This document shows positions 14,001 through 23,840 of a DNA stretch of 64,000 nt, one piece after another. The position numbers and the translations under genes are program-made. Each line of letters starts with the position of its first letter. Positions within the stretch are counted from its first letter, which is position 1. The notes beneath the pieces are model-generated. The model made no database searches, was not told the DNA's origin, and saw only the letters and a program-made list of their open reading frames with translations. Source of the DNA: Eublepharis macularius (lineage: Eukaryota > Chordata > Lepidosauria > Squamata > Eublepharidae); the NCBI RefSeq assembly GCF_028583425.1, contig NC_072799.1, positions 88,770,217 to 88,834,216 of the forward strand, in the 5' to 3' direction.

Positions 14001-17000
14001 ACAATCATGGGCTTGCAACCACAGAGAAATTACTGAACTTCACATGCAACAAATCTGGACAATGTATCAAAAAACTTGAAAAAAACAGCTACGTCCACTT
14101 CTGCTTGGACTCAGCTCTTTGAAGTGAAATGGCAAACAGTAATTAGAGTGACTAAGGAAAGTTTACCAACATTCACCTTAAAAAGATTGTATCTGCCATC
14201 TGGAATCTCAGCCCCTGGCGTTACTTCCATAGCAATGTCTTCGGCCTAAGTTAAATAACACATTGCCCATTAAAATACCACATTATGGACTGATGGGCTA
14301 CATTACAGCTAACAACATGTTATAAGCTAGTTGTAGCTTGGTGACTCCACACTATAAACACAAAGTCAACACAGAAATGGAGCAAAGGTTCTGGATGACG
14401 GGGACAGGAAGTAAAGGTATGAGCTTTGAACCACACAAGGACTTCTAACACTCACTGTGGACACGGTACTATGCCAACTTCAGGAAGTTAAAGTATTTCC
14501 AGATTATGGTACACCAGAGATTCTATTTATTACCGTAATTTTATTTGTAGTTGAGGTAATGGGTAAAATTTCGAGTCCCATGCGTATCCTCTTTTGTTTC
14601 TCACAGTATGCTTTCCAGGTGTCTTCATTAAATCCATAATTGAAATAATCTGAAAGATCAGCGCCTTAAAGGGAAAAAAGCAGATGAACATTCTAGAAAT
14701 TAAATACCACCAGTACAGGAAAGGGAAAGAATTCTGCTCGCCTGCTCCCAAGCTCTCTAGATACTGGTTTTAAATGAAACACAACCTAAGAACATGCATG
14801 AAAAAAATCTTCCCTGTAGATGGAACATCCTGAGGGCAATTTGCAAAGGAGTCAGGAAATTATTTATCTGAATAATTTTAGCCTGCTTCCCACCCCCCAA
14901 AATTTGACCCAGTTCTATACTTAAGCTAGAACTGCAAACCACAAATTCCCTAATAGGCATTCACAAGACATCCATATAGTGAGGAGTTTGGGTTTGCTTC
15001 TGAATGTTTGTGCAATGGGATGTTCTCATAGTCTGTAATTCAACTTCTTATAAGTATTAGTACTTTACAGCTCTTCCTAAGCAGAGTTACAGTCTCCTAA
15101 GTCTTTTGAACTCAATAGGCTTAGAAGGATGAAACTCTGCTTAAGATGGTAGCGTTAGGTACTTAGCCATATTGTTAATTATTCACAGAGTTATCAGTGT
15201 TAAATGAGAACTATATTTCTGTTCACAATAATTTGACTAGCAAGACTATTAGCAGACAACTAAAAACAGGAGTAGAGAGCCTTTTTTGACCCAAGCACTG
15301 AGAAAAATGAAAGGTCAATCTGAGAAGATGCTGGCTTGTGGGCAAACTAAATGTGGGGAGAGTGGCGAGGGTTGTACTGTCCAGACATGCTTGGACAAAG
15401 CCAAGCCCAGTGATGCTGGCAGTATCTCAGGATTAGTTTGGACTTTGCTGGTGGCTGTAAAAGTCAATGATGGGTGTAAGTCACGCCTCTTGCTTCCTCC
15501 TGAATGGCTGGCCCCGCTGTCAATTCCTTGATTGCTTGGATAGGTGCCAATCAAAATGTACTGGTGTGTCACTGTTAGTACATGCACCAAGGGTTGCCCA
15601 CCCCAGTTCTATAGTAATAAAAGTTTCAGCACAAGGATTTCTGACCTGGTTTTCTCCAAGGTTTATCTTCAAAGGAATCTAAGTCAACTTCTAAGAGTGG
15701 AACACCATTAATGCTTCCTGGTGCATCAAGGTCAACCCCTTTCACTTTTCCACCTATTAAGAAACATTAAAAGATTAAATTTACACAGCTTAAAAAACAG
15801 CGTTAACATCGGAATTAAAAACGATCGCCATTGATGGCTTAATGTTCTCATTTTAGCTGCTGGGGATGAAAGACGAGCCCTTTCATCAGGTTGTCATCTT
15901 GAATGGAGTAAGGATGGGGGAGAGAAAAGCAAGGTGAAGGAAAGCAGGAAGCTGGCAGAGGAATGATGAAACCCATGTGCCCAAGAGACAGAAGAAACCT
16001 TTCCTTTCTTCTTCTTCTTCTTCTTCCCCACCATTATTGGGATTCCTCTTCTCCCCACCCCCACCCCCACCCCCTGGGCTTATATGAATTTATTTCCCCC
16101 ATTCTTCTGCCTCATTGGTTTTAATTTCCTCTTCTATCCCTATCCCTTGTCTCTTCAGTGTGTGTTTTAATTCCCACTCTTGGGGTGTATTTGAGAGAGA
16201 TCTCCCATGTGTTTCTTCTCTGTGTGTGTGTGTTTTTAATCCCTCCTTTTCATACACACCCCACTTAGGCTTCCTGTGTTCTTCCCACCTTGCTCTTAGG
16301 AATTCCCTCCTCTGCTGGGAATTTTCCCCAGCAGAGTCAAGAGGAAGGGGAAGCCCTTCCTTTTGAAATTTGGATCTCATGGTGTAAAAGAAACTCTCAA
16401 GGCCAGGCAATTCTCAAGGCAAGGCAAGGCAATTTCAACATTGGTCAGGCAGAAGAACAGAACACGTGTAAGCATCCTAGATAAAAGATACGTTAAGGCT
16501 GGGCATGTTCAAGAGTGGACCATCCCTTCTAGGAATAGGCTATCTGGCAGCAGGAGAAAGGGACTTTCAGTTTCACAGACCCCACACTGGGTTCAGCTGA
16601 TGGGCTGAAACCAGCGCGGAGTCTGTGAAACTGACAGCCCCTTTCTCCTGCTGTCCGGGCAGCAGAAGGGGCTGTCTGTTTCAAACACCCCACACCAGCT
16701 TCAGCAGCCAGTGTGGGGTGGTTGAAATGCCACAAACCACGAACCAGTTTCTGAACTGGGAAAAGGTCGAAAGTTCATGGTTCGAGGTTCCGTGGAATGC
16801 CACGAATCACATGGTTTGTCTTCTTTTTGGTTCGTGTCCATGTCTAGTCTCAACACAATTTCCAAACTAGTATAAACCGTATAATCTTTTATTAGCACTT
16901 CTTATTTTTACATCTTATCTTTTTAAATAAGGGAATGTAATATAAAGAAAAGAAGATAAAACACAGGGAAATGATTAATCAAAAAGTTGATATTATAGTC

Positions 17001-20000
17001 TGTGTAAGTATAAGTAACCAAAGAGGGGGAAGGAGAGCCATTATACAATGATGTTTAGTTATGACAAATTCTGAATATATTTTTACATTAGTTCAATCTA
17101 ATTTTAAAGCAGTACTTGTATGTCTTAAACTAATTACAAATGTACTGTTTACATAAGTTTGTGTAAGTCAATTTCAAACGTAGCGCTTCTATAATCTTTT
17201 ACTATGCACTTTCTATTTTCAAATCTTTTTTTAAAATAAAATGTCTATCCCCCCCCCCCCGCCCCACAAAAGATCAGTAAGATCTATTCTGAGTGGCAGA
17301 GGCTCTTCAAGGTCTACAGCAGCTGGTCTAAAGCTGGTCTAAAGCTGGTCTAAAGCTGGTCTAAAGACTTATTACTCAAGTCTTTCAGCTGGAGATACCT
17401 GGGACTGTCCGTGAAGCGGATGCTCAAGGAATGAACCGCAGTGCTTCACCTCCCTGGTACTAGTTTCATTGTAATGAACAGTGTATCTTTCCCCCCATTT
17501 TCTATTAAAATGACCACATGGAAGTTGCTTACCAGAGGATCCATATGAACGCCCTCCGGTTTTGATGTTGAGATTCACAGGTGCTGCACCATACCTAAAC
17601 ACAGGTGTAAGACATATAAGAAGTACAACAGAACTATGAAGATTTATAATAGTTAACCCTGGCATCTATTATGTACATAGTAAACTAGGTCTCACATTCC
17701 GTGATTAACTTCCCACTTGCACCTGCAGTACAAACACTGACTACCAAAATTAAAAGAAACAGAAGATTAAAATTTCATTTTAAAGTTCTCTAAAGTCAGC
17801 ATGATTGTATGAATTGTTTATAGGTTTGTTAAGCAAAGAACTTATACATTACCTCTTGACCCAGACATACAAACATGTCCATTAAATGCAAAGATTTTAC
17901 ATCCATATATATGAACACTAGTCATTTATGAAATATACTAATGACCTGAAAGGTTTAAGCCCCCAACTGTCTTCCAATTTACGTATCTGCTACTTAGAGG
18001 CAATTGTTACTTAGCACAGATAACCAGCGAGTGGCAATTAAGAAATCTGCCTTAGTGGCATTCCACAAAACCCAGAACCTTAATGCTTACCCATACTGAG
18101 GGGCTCCTGTTTTAATATCTCCTATAGTGACCTGAACATCATCTTCATCATCGTCACTGTCACTGTCGCTATCATCCTCAGCATCTGTCGCTTTCTACAA
18201 GAAAAGAATGTGATTAGACATTACATGAAATTCAATTACAAAAGAAAATTAACTTTAGCGCTTTCCATACTGAGATGAGACTAAAGCAGCAGGAGAAAAG
18301 CAAGAAGAGGAGGCAGATTGAGGGGAGAAAAGCAACAGGAAAGGGGAGGAGGGGGGAGTGACAGCAAGAAGGGACAGGATATCCCCTCCCTTTGTTGGTC
18401 CCCGCTTATGATAGACTAAGAACTGGAATTCATTACCAAAGTTAAGAACTGAAAACTAGGAGGAGTATAGTGTGGAAAGGTCAAGTTTACAGGCCTTCAG
18501 GTTAAGTCAGTGTCAGAAATCATGCCATCAAATTGTTGTATTTGGGCTGGCTTAACAGACTATCAAACATCAGCCGCACACTATTTAGAGTCCAGTTTTA
18601 CCCAGATTCCAAGTATGTAAAATAATTTTTTCCTACTACTACTACCGTTTTCACGACACCATTTTCAGCAGCCTCTTCTTCATTTCCAGTTGGGGGTGGA
18701 ACACTTAAAACATAAGGAAGCATAGTTATTAGGCATTATGTTGGACAAAACAGAAAAAAAAATCAGTTTCTTTTAAATTGGATGACATGAAAAACTATTC
18801 TTGTTTTACATAAATCAAAGTTATCTTTTTGGAGGAAAAAATGTTTTCAGCAACATCTACATTAACTGAAATTAAGCAAATCATTGCATGTGCCCATCTC
18901 AAAGCTCCCCAGTTAACAAATGTTAACAAAGTTCCCCCAGTTAACAAATGCCACTGGTGAGGCCAAAATGAAAAGAAAAAAGCACAAGGCAACTTTACAC
19001 AGGGGACCAAAACTTCCTGACAATCTCATGCCATAGCACCTATGATATTGTATTGAAATTGGTATCTATATTGATTTTAATCAGTATCTGTTTTCAACTG
19101 GGGAGACTCAAATTGCCACCTTCCTAAAAAGTTCACTGCCACGTTTTCTTTCTACCTCACAGGAGAAGAAAATCATGCATACCACCCTGGGCTCTTTGAA
19201 GGGTAAAATGATAGGAGTTACTGATACAAGCTATTTAGAACAAATCTGTTTGCTAAAATGTGGGGTAAACACTTAAATATATATTGCATTCAATTCATTT
19301 TGAGGGAGTTTTTGAGAGGCATTGTGAATTTCTGCTTATCAGTGGACGACAAAAGCTGGTGATGGAGTTGCCAGGGCCACAGCTGCAGGACCACGTAGGC
19401 TAGAGGAACTTGGTGTTAGGGCAGGATGATGTCACTTGCTGGTGCTGGGTTCCACTAGCCAATAAGCAGCAACATACCCATTTGGCTGCCAGCATTTACT
19501 ATGAAATGCTGATACCGCACTTTGAAATGCAATAAAGGTAACTCCCAAACACAATACTGCATGTATTGCAATGCAAGCATTTGAATGATCTATGCTGGAG
19601 CAACGATTGCAAACTTCTGCCTTGCTTCACAGGCCCAACGTGATATTAGTGAAAAAGAAAATATAACATCCCCCTTTAACTTTAACTAGATAAGCTGACA
19701 AGAAATAATGAATTTAGCCAACCCATCCACCACACTACAAAAGTTACACAAGTGACACTTACCTGGCAGGTGTTTCCTCTGGTCTCTCCTCTTCATTTTC
19801 ATCTATATAAAGCAAAAACAAAACAAATTAAGAGTTCCAAGTACCACAGAAATCGGAACAAAAACTTAAAAGTTTATGGGAGAGCCGATGTAATGTTAGT
19901 TGTTGTTGTTGTTAGACTAGGGTTCAAATCCCCAACTCTACCATGGAAGCTTGCTGGGAGGCCATAAGCTAGTCATATTCTTTTATCCTGACCGAATTCC

Positions 20001-23000
20001 CAGGGGTGGTTGTTGGATACAAATTGATAATGGGTTCCTGATTCACAACCATCACCATATCTGTGTAAGCTAAAAGTTAGGTTTTTACTGTAAATATCCT
20101 CAGTGGCTTCTGTGCTCACTTTGTTAAACTGAGGCTCCAAAACCACGCAAGCTTACTTAGAGTAAGCCATACTGTGACTACAGGACGTACTTCCAAGGGC
20201 ACACATATTGGATCAGGCAGGAAGATATTTTACCAGAAGAAAGTAGATTTAAACTCAATACAAAAAGATCGATTTTACCTACTAGTGCCCATGACAACAT
20301 TGACATTGTCATGTTCTCTTTCTTCACGGAGTTCTTATGCATTTAACAACTGCCTGAGGAGTAGTGACTCAGAAGATAAAGCTTTCCCCCGTGCTAGTCA
20401 CACTCTTGATCTGTATGTCATATAGCTTGTATGTTATATAGGTATAGGAAATATACAATATGACAGTAATAATCTAAATCACATCTTACACAAATATTAC
20501 AGGGCTGCTTAGATGTTTCACTAACAGTGGTGCTTCTTCCACGGGATGGTTACAGCAGAGAGAGAGCACTGAATCTGTGCAGCACACCAACTTTAAAGGC
20601 TTACATGTGGGACATGGGGACAAGTTTGCGTATTTTCCCCATTGCTGTTGTGACTGCCAATAAAGTGCAGCAGCAAGGAGGGTTCTACATGGCAGGTTTC
20701 TGCAGAGCTTTCCTTCCCCAGTCCTTAGCAGCTGCCATCCATGACCCCCCCCCCTTGGGTCAACCAGGGCTTTGCCAGTGTGTTTTTTAAGCAGCAGTTG
20801 GATAATGTTCTATTTGTGTATCAAGTTGCATAAATCCCCAACTTTCATTTAAAAGAGTCTCCAGCCTCTTTCATTGTGAAAATATACCTTTCCCCTTATA
20901 TCTCCACAAGAAAAAGAGCTACAAAATTTTGCTTTTTGATGGAAGCTTAGAATTCAGAGAACCTGATATTGGGACTGTTACAACATCATATCAATATTCA
21001 ATTCTTCTTTTTAAAAAGCCTGTAGTGACGGGCCAGGAGAAATTGCTCCCATATAGGTGGAGGAGAAAATCTGAACTTTCCCACCAACATAGCAACCAGC
21101 CAGACTTTACTCTGATCTTTCCCAAAACTCTGGTTTTGAAAGAGATTGGAGTATAGCTGGGGAGACCCTGGGAAATGCACAAATGCACCATGATACTGTG
21201 AGGAAGCAGGAAAAAGAGCCCACTTTCCAACAGCATCAAGTCCGTGGCAAATAACCCATGTGAAAACAGCCTAAAAGTTCCGAACAGTATTTGGGGGCTC
21301 CAAACTGCTTGTGCCAAGGAGCATCAAGCTAGGAATACTGTTGCAAGAAACCCAATGCAGTGTGTTGAGGCATCCATCATCATACCTGTGGATATTTTGG
21401 GAACAGATCATGTAATGATGATAACACCTACCAATATCCTCTTCCCCCTTATCTTAACAAGGGAAATCATTTGGTACATAGTGTTGCCAGCTCCAGTTTG
21501 GGAAATTCCTGGAGATTTCGGGGGGGGGGCAGGTTTTGGGGAGGGAGCATCCATAGCATCCACCCTCCAAAGCAGCCATTTTGTCCAGGGGATCTGATCT
21601 CTGTGGCCTGGAGAGGTGTCGTATTCCGGGAGATCTCCAGCTACCACCTGGAGATTGGCAGCCCTAGGAAAGGGCTCTCATACTTAAAGTGAACCATGCA
21701 ATCCACCCTGGGTCTGAGTGAGAAAGGTGGACTATAAATAATTAGAGAGGAACAGAAATGGAACTAAGTAGAGGCAGATCAAGATGGGTAGCTATGTTAA
21801 TCTGTCTGTACCAGTGGAAAAGAGCAAGAGTCCAGTTGCACCTATAAGACTAATAAGACTATCCAACCTCTAATTTTCTTAAGTCTTATAGGTGCTACTG
21901 GACTCTTGCTCTGCAGAAATTTGCCCCGCATTTTCTAGAAGACAAGGCCTCAACACAGACCATTAAATGGACATCTCTTCTTCTACCACCCAGTCTGTCC
22001 AGTTCTATGAAACAAGATTACCACAATTCTGTGGAGGGGTTCACGGCTGACCCATAGGGTTGCCAGCTCCAGGAGGTTTGGGGCCTGGGAACGGTGGCAT
22101 TTGGGGAGGCGAGGGACCTCAGCAGGGTATACTGCCATCCAGTCCCCCCTCCAAAGCAGTCATTTTCTCCAGAAGAGCTGATCTCTGGGACTAGGAGGTC
22201 AGTTGTAATTCTGGGAGATCTCCAGACACTACCTGGAGGTTGACAACTCCCCTGAGCACCTATTCTGCGCCTAAGGCCTTGGTGAGAAAAACCGGTTAAA
22301 AATAAAATAAGAGTAATAGATGTGGCTGAACTGTTGAGTCAACATACACAGGGCTGCCCTGCTTTCTCCTATATGCTTACTTGGAATCAAGTCCCTCTAA
22401 GCAGCACATATTCCTCCCAGCGCTACACTCAGGAATAACCCATGAGTTTACTTTGTAGGTCAGGAAGGGCTGGTATCCCTAGGGCTGCCATCTCCAAGTT
22501 GAGAAATTCCTGGAGATTGGGGGGGGGGGGGTGAAATCTGGAGATGGCAGGGTTTGGGGAGGGTAAGGGCCTAGGGTTGCCTCCAGGTGGGGGCTGGAGA
22601 TCTCCCGAATGACAACAGATCTCCAGCCGACAGAGAGGAGTTCTGGAGAAAATGGCTGCTTTGGAGAGGGGCCTGTATGGCATTATACCCTGCATTTCCC
22701 AAACGAGAGTTGGCAACTCTAAAAGGACCTCAGCATGATATAATGCCATACAGGCCCCTCTCCAAAGCAGCCATTTTCTCCAGGGGAACCGATCTCTGTG
22801 GCCTGGAGATCAGTTGTCATGCCGGGAGATCTCCAGCCACCACCTGGAGGTTGGCAACCCCCGGGCACCTATTCTGCTCCTGAGGCAGTGGAAAGAAAAG
22901 CCGGTTAGAAATGAAGTAACAGCAACAGATACGGCTTAACTGTCCCGTCAACATACACGGGGCTGCCTCGTTCTCCCATATTCGGAAGCAAGCCCCTCTA

Positions 23001-23517
23001 AGTGGCGCTTATGCCTCCCAGCGCTGCACTCAGGAGTAACCCGTGTGTTTACTCTGTGCGTCAAGAAAGGGCCGGAATCCCGTGAAGAGAACAATCCTGC
23101 ACCTCTAAGGGGAGGCCGGGAGGGGGAGGGGGGGCTGCCCTGAGAAGGCCGAAACGTTTCAGGGGGGCCGGGAGAGGGAGGCCGGGGTCAGTACCATCAA
23201 CCGCGCCGCGAGGCCTGGCCCCGACGGAGGCCATCCGCCAGGCCCGGGGAGAGCAGGCCCCACGCGCGGCCTGGCTGTGAGGGGCCGCCTCGAGCCCGGG
23301 CCTAGCGCTTCCCGCCGCCCGCCCGCCGGCCTGCCCGCCTCTCCAGGCGGCCCGGCTCGAGGGGAGAGAACGCGGGGAGAGGGGAGGCCGTGCGGGGGTG
23401 CGTGTGGGGTGGGGGGTGGGGGTTCATACCGCCATAGAGCCACTCCTCCTCCTCATCCCCGGCGCCGGTCCCGCTCAGATCCGCCGCCAGTCGCTCCACC
23501 TCGCCGCCGGCCGACAT
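1877..23517 (-). CDS. FIP1L1: FIP1L1, pre-mRNA 3'-end processing factor (12 coding exons, C-terminus off window)
   Basis: FIP1L1 is the Fip1 subunit of the nuclear cleavage and polyadenylation specificity factor. It links CPSF30 and poly(A) polymerase and binds U-rich RNA near poly(A) sites. Twelve exons are readable on the minus strand, in order: acidic N-terminus, Asp/Ser tract, the conserved Fip1 motif ([18 protein letters not shown] and [19 protein letters not shown]), a Gly/Arg and Ser-rich linker, and a Pro-rich segment ending at 1,877. Joined exons give 376 codons plus 1 nt. All introns are GT-AG and phases fit at every junction. The human protein is about 594 residues, so the RD/RE-rich C-terminus must lie beyond the left edge. 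The gene is head to head with SCFD2, as in mammals. One short exon expected after exon 1 was not found. Identity is certain from residue-level agreement with remembered human protein; exon borders are my reading. Confidence 0.97.
2480..3340 (+). mobile_element. L2-clade LINE remnant
   Basis: Old reading-frame debris matches the C-terminal part of L2-type LINE pol: a VTSR/GLPLK region near 2,540-2,590, then pieces equivalent to HWLPV...FKVLVLTFKAL and [13 protein letters not shown] near 2,660-2,790. It is in several frames and clearly ancient. It lies in the intron between two FIP1L1 exons, antisense to the gene. Clade placement is by motif memory only. Confidence 0.6.
3495..3588 (-). CDS. FIP1L1: FIP1L1 coding exon ([15 protein letters not shown])
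   Basis: This 94-nt exon encodes [20 protein letters not shown] then [11 protein letters not shown], matching human [18 protein letters not shown]. Acceptor is TTTTTGCAG and donor GTTTGT. Confidence 0.96.
4962..5500 (+). mobile_element. Helitron-like 5' terminus with internal minisatellite (tentative)
   Basis: The sequence TCCTACTATATAAAAGGCAA at 4,962 resembles the 5' end of vertebrate Helitrons, which start with TC and share a TATATAAAAGGC-like block. No convincing 3' hairpin plus CTRR end was found downstream, so the element is either truncated or the resemblance is chance. The 52-bp minisatellite begins about 140 bp inside it. Confidence 0.35.
5103..5390 (+). repeat. 52-bp minisatellite, about 5.5 copies
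   Basis: The unit begins GGGATCAGG and carries GGCAATGCCCGC and CCTTCACCC. Starts are at 5,103, 5,155, 5,206, 5,261, 5,313 and 5,365 (51-55 bp spacing). G+C is high. All three plus frames are open across it because of the repeat, which produces spurious ORFs of 126-158 codons. It lies in a FIP1L1 intron, antisense to the gene. Confidence 0.85.
5510..6440 (-). repeat. Unclassified GC-rich dispersed repeat with a common squamate 3' tail
   Basis: The left end (5,510-5,600) is the reverse complement of a widespread squamate tail, with CCGCCCTGAGCCTGCTTGTG and GGGCGGGGTATAAG. The body to 6,440 is G+C-rich and sharply different from its surroundings. At the right end is TGCCTATATAAAAGCAAG. ORFs of up to 165 codons on both strands have no recognisable domain. 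Family is not assigned. Confidence 0.4.
6930..7060 (-). mobile_element. Penelope-type terminal repeat remnant
   Basis: TATCTGACAAAGTGAGCTCT and, further on, TTTTAAGGTACTACTGGACT are diverged forms of the signature found in the terminal repeats at 60 and 63 kb (ATCTGACGAAG and CTTAAAGGTGCTACTGGACTC, read on the other strand). It is an old solo fragment. Confidence 0.55.
8440..8680 (-). repeat. tRNA-derived SINE, minus strand
   Basis: The right end reads ACTCTAACCACTGCACCACA, the reverse of a tRNA-like A box (TGGTGCAGTGGTTAGAGT). The body has the shared CAGAGTGGGGATTTGGTCC and TCTCACAG-type core, and the left end is TATATCCCAGCG, the reverse of the GGGATATAAA tail. A second, older relative appears at about 7,690-7,860. 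Confidence 0.65.
8860..9110 (-). other. Intronic GC-rich patch followed by AATAAA (possible alternative 3' end)
   Basis: On the FIP1L1 strand, a CpG-containing stretch (about 9,080-8,930) leads into TTTGAAATAAAGTTTTATAT at about 8,890-8,875, a good poly(A) signal context. The patch differs in base composition from the surrounding intron. I recognise no protein in it; a 121-codon frame there looks accidental. It could be a processed-gene remnant, an intronic terminal exon, or chance. Confidence 0.3.
9560..9667 (-). CDS. FIP1L1: FIP1L1 coding exon ([15 protein letters not shown])
   Basis: This 108-nt exon encodes [20 protein letters not shown] then [15 protein letters not shown]. Human has [15 protein letters not shown]. 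It is Ser-rich and probably disordered. In mammals this region is alternatively included in some isoforms, as far as I recall. Confidence 0.93.
11935..12044 (-). CDS. FIP1L1: FIP1L1 coding exon (VQQGRTGN)
   Basis: This 110-nt exon encodes [20 protein letters not shown] then [16 protein letters not shown]. It matches human [12 protein letters not shown] and EFTSPPSLFKTG. An old SINE begins about 35 bp upstream in the transcript direction. Confidence 0.95.
12078..12312 (-). repeat. tRNA-derived SINE, minus strand
   Basis: TTTATTTACTTCAGTTACAC, then CAATGGGGACTCAAAGCAGC, then CAACCACTATACC at the right end are the reverse of the tail, core and A box of the same SINE family as at 8,440 and 32,065. 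It lies beside a FIP1L1 exon. Confidence 0.65.
14177..14245 (-). CDS. FIP1L1: FIP1L1 coding exon ([12 protein letters not shown])
   Basis: This 69-nt, phase-0 symmetric exon encodes [20 protein letters not shown] then LFK. Human reads [21 protein letters not shown] symmetric exon could be skipped without loss of frame. Confidence 0.95.
14534..14664 (-). CDS. FIP1L1: FIP1L1 coding exon (Fip1 motif, second half)
   Basis: This 131-nt exon encodes [20 protein letters not shown] then [20 protein letters not shown]. It completes the Fip1 motif. The only differences I can see from human are conservative (VIPV to ILPI). Confidence 0.97.
15646..15753 (-). CDS. FIP1L1: FIP1L1 coding exon (Fip1 motif, first half)
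   Basis: This 108-nt exon encodes [20 protein letters not shown] then [16 protein letters not shown], the first half of the Fip1 motif that contacts CPSF30 zinc fingers in known structures. It appears invariant against human over this stretch. Confidence 0.97.
16600..16850 (+). mobile_element. hAT-like MITE right end
   Basis: The segment ends GGTTCGTGTCCATGTCTA. This resembles the terminal repeat of the hAT-like element at 51,039-52,211 (ends TGCCCATCTCTA), and the subterminal part also has repeated AACCACGAACC/CACGAATCACATGG motifs. A matching left end was not found, so the boundary is uncertain. Confidence 0.45.
17323..17366. repeat. 11-bp tandem repeat, four copies
   Basis: CTGGTCTAAAG is repeated four times without variation, about 170 bp from a FIP1L1 exon donor. 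Perfect copies suggest recent slippage, so it is probably polymorphic. Confidence 0.95.
17533..17594 (-). CDS. FIP1L1: FIP1L1 coding exon ([11 protein letters not shown])
   Basis: This 62-nt exon encodes [20 protein letters not shown], nearly identical to human [18 protein letters not shown]. Donor is GTAAGC. The flanking intron carries a four-copy 11-bp tandem repeat at 17,323-17,366. Confidence 0.95.
18091..18194 (-). CDS. FIP1L1: FIP1L1 coding exon (acidic Asp/Ser tract)
   Basis: This 104-nt exon encodes [18 protein letters not shown] and then [16 protein letters not shown]. It is close to human, which has [11 protein letters not shown]. The Asp/Ser tract is the acidic stretch preceding the conserved core. 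Confidence 0.95.
18646..18703 (-). CDS. FIP1L1: FIP1L1 coding exon (EEEAAENG)
   Basis: This 58-nt exon encodes [20 protein letters not shown], comparable to the human segment NPPSGIEDETAENGVPK. It has a TTTTAAG acceptor and a GTAGTA donor, and enters in phase 2 and leaves in phase 0. Confidence 0.9.
19763..19802 (-). CDS. FIP1L1: FIP1L1 coding exon ([10 protein letters not shown])
   Basis: This 40-nt exon between TATAG and GTAAGT encodes (D)[12 protein letters not shown], matching human DENEVERPEE. Joined directly to exon 1 it stays in frame (LYG then DENEEE), but about 15 residues present in mammals are then missing. The exon is too short to be found without homology. Confidence 0.88.
19896..19990 (+). 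repeat. tRNA-derived SINE fragment
   Basis: GTTAGACTAGGGTTCAAATC then CCCAACTCTACCATGGAAGC contains a B-box-like GGTTCAAATCC and the family core. The fragment is about 95 bp from a FIP1L1 exon. The 3' tail is missing. Confidence 0.5.
21484..21668 (+). mobile_element. hAT-like MITE, family E (TAGGGTTGCCA ends)
   Basis: It begins TAGTGTTGCCAGCTCC and ends TTGGCAGCCCTA. The body has GGAAATTCCTGGAGATT, the CCAAAGCAGCCATTTT block and GGAGATCTCCAGCTACCACC. Other copies of the family carry 8-bp target duplications; here the flanks do not match. Confidence 0.7.
21785..21925. mobile_element. Penelope-type terminal repeat, palindromic remnant
   Basis: GAGTCCAGTTGCACCTATAA at about 21,830 is repeated in inverse (CTTATAGGTGCTACTGGACT) at 21,886-21,905, with a spacer of about 40 bp. 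It is preceded by GTTAATCTGTCTGTACCAGT. This is the head-to-head solo form of the repeat ending the 60-63 kb element family. Confidence 0.55.
22480..22862 (+). mobile_element. Family E hAT-like MITE interrupted by another family E copy
   Basis: The outer copy starts TAGGGCTGCCATCTCC and ends GGAGGTTGGCAACCCC. It is split at about 22,571 by a second copy in opposite orientation (22,572-22,721). After removal of the inner copy, the outer sequence reads continuously (AAGGACCTCAGCA...ATAATGCCATACAGG). Confidence 0.75.
22572..22721 (-). mobile_element. Family E MITE nested inside family E MITE
   Basis: This 150-bp element reads TAGGGTTGCCTCCAGG to GTTGGCAACTCTA. Its flanks are TAAGGGCC and AAAGGACC, an 8-bp duplication with two differences. 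It supports a hAT-type transposition mechanism for the family. Confidence 0.75.
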
Positions 23518-23840
23518 GGCTGCCCCCCCTTCCCTCACACAAACAAGGCCCGGCGACGCGACGCCGAAGCGCCCTCCGCGGTGCCTCCCCCTCGCTCTCG
23601 CCTTCGGGCCGGCGGCGGCAGCGACGCCCCTCCCCGCTTCCTCCCGCCCGCGCTCGGAGGAGAGCCTCCCGCGGAGAGCCGCTTCCCCTGCCCAGCCGCC
23701 CGTGTGACTGACGGACGGACAGACTGGCAGACGCGCCCGGCACACGCGGGAAGGAAGGGCCCGCGGGCCGCGCTCGCCTCAGGGCCGAAACAGACCAAAG
23801 GCCTCTTATGGCGCCCTTGCCAGGGCCCTGTTATTCCTAA
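23090..23840. promoter_or_regulatory. CpG island at the FIP1L1 5' end
   Basis: A sharp rise in G+C and CpG density covers the first FIP1L1 exon, its presumed 5' UTR and the start of intron 1. The rest of intron 1 is AT-richer and CpG-poor. No TATA box is evident, as usual for a CpG-island promoter. Several long open frames here reflect G+C content only. The exact transcription start cannot be read from sequence. Confidence 0.8.
23430..23517 (-). CDS. FIP1L1: FIP1L1 coding exon 1 (start codon)
   Basis: The ATG at 23,517 opens [16 protein letters not shown], followed by the acidic run DEEEEWLYG. This matches the human start (MSAGEVERL). The exon ends in phase 1 at a GGTATG donor. It lies inside the CpG island. 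The acidic N-terminus is the part known to contact poly(A) polymerase. Confidence 0.95.

Larger units (their letters stand above)
22053..23080. repeat. Old tandem duplication with MITEs in FIP1L1 intron 1
   Basis: The segment at about 22,060-22,470 recurs at about 22,715-23,075: MITE end, then GCACCTATTCTG, CCGGTTA-AAAT-AAGTAA, GTCAACATACAC-GGGCTGCC, AAGCCCCTCTAAG and CTCCCAGCGCT-CACTCAGGA. I estimate identity at 75-80% by eye. The second unit ends at the edge of the CpG island and is more CpG-rich, while the first has many TG/CA at the same sites. Confidence 0.65.
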
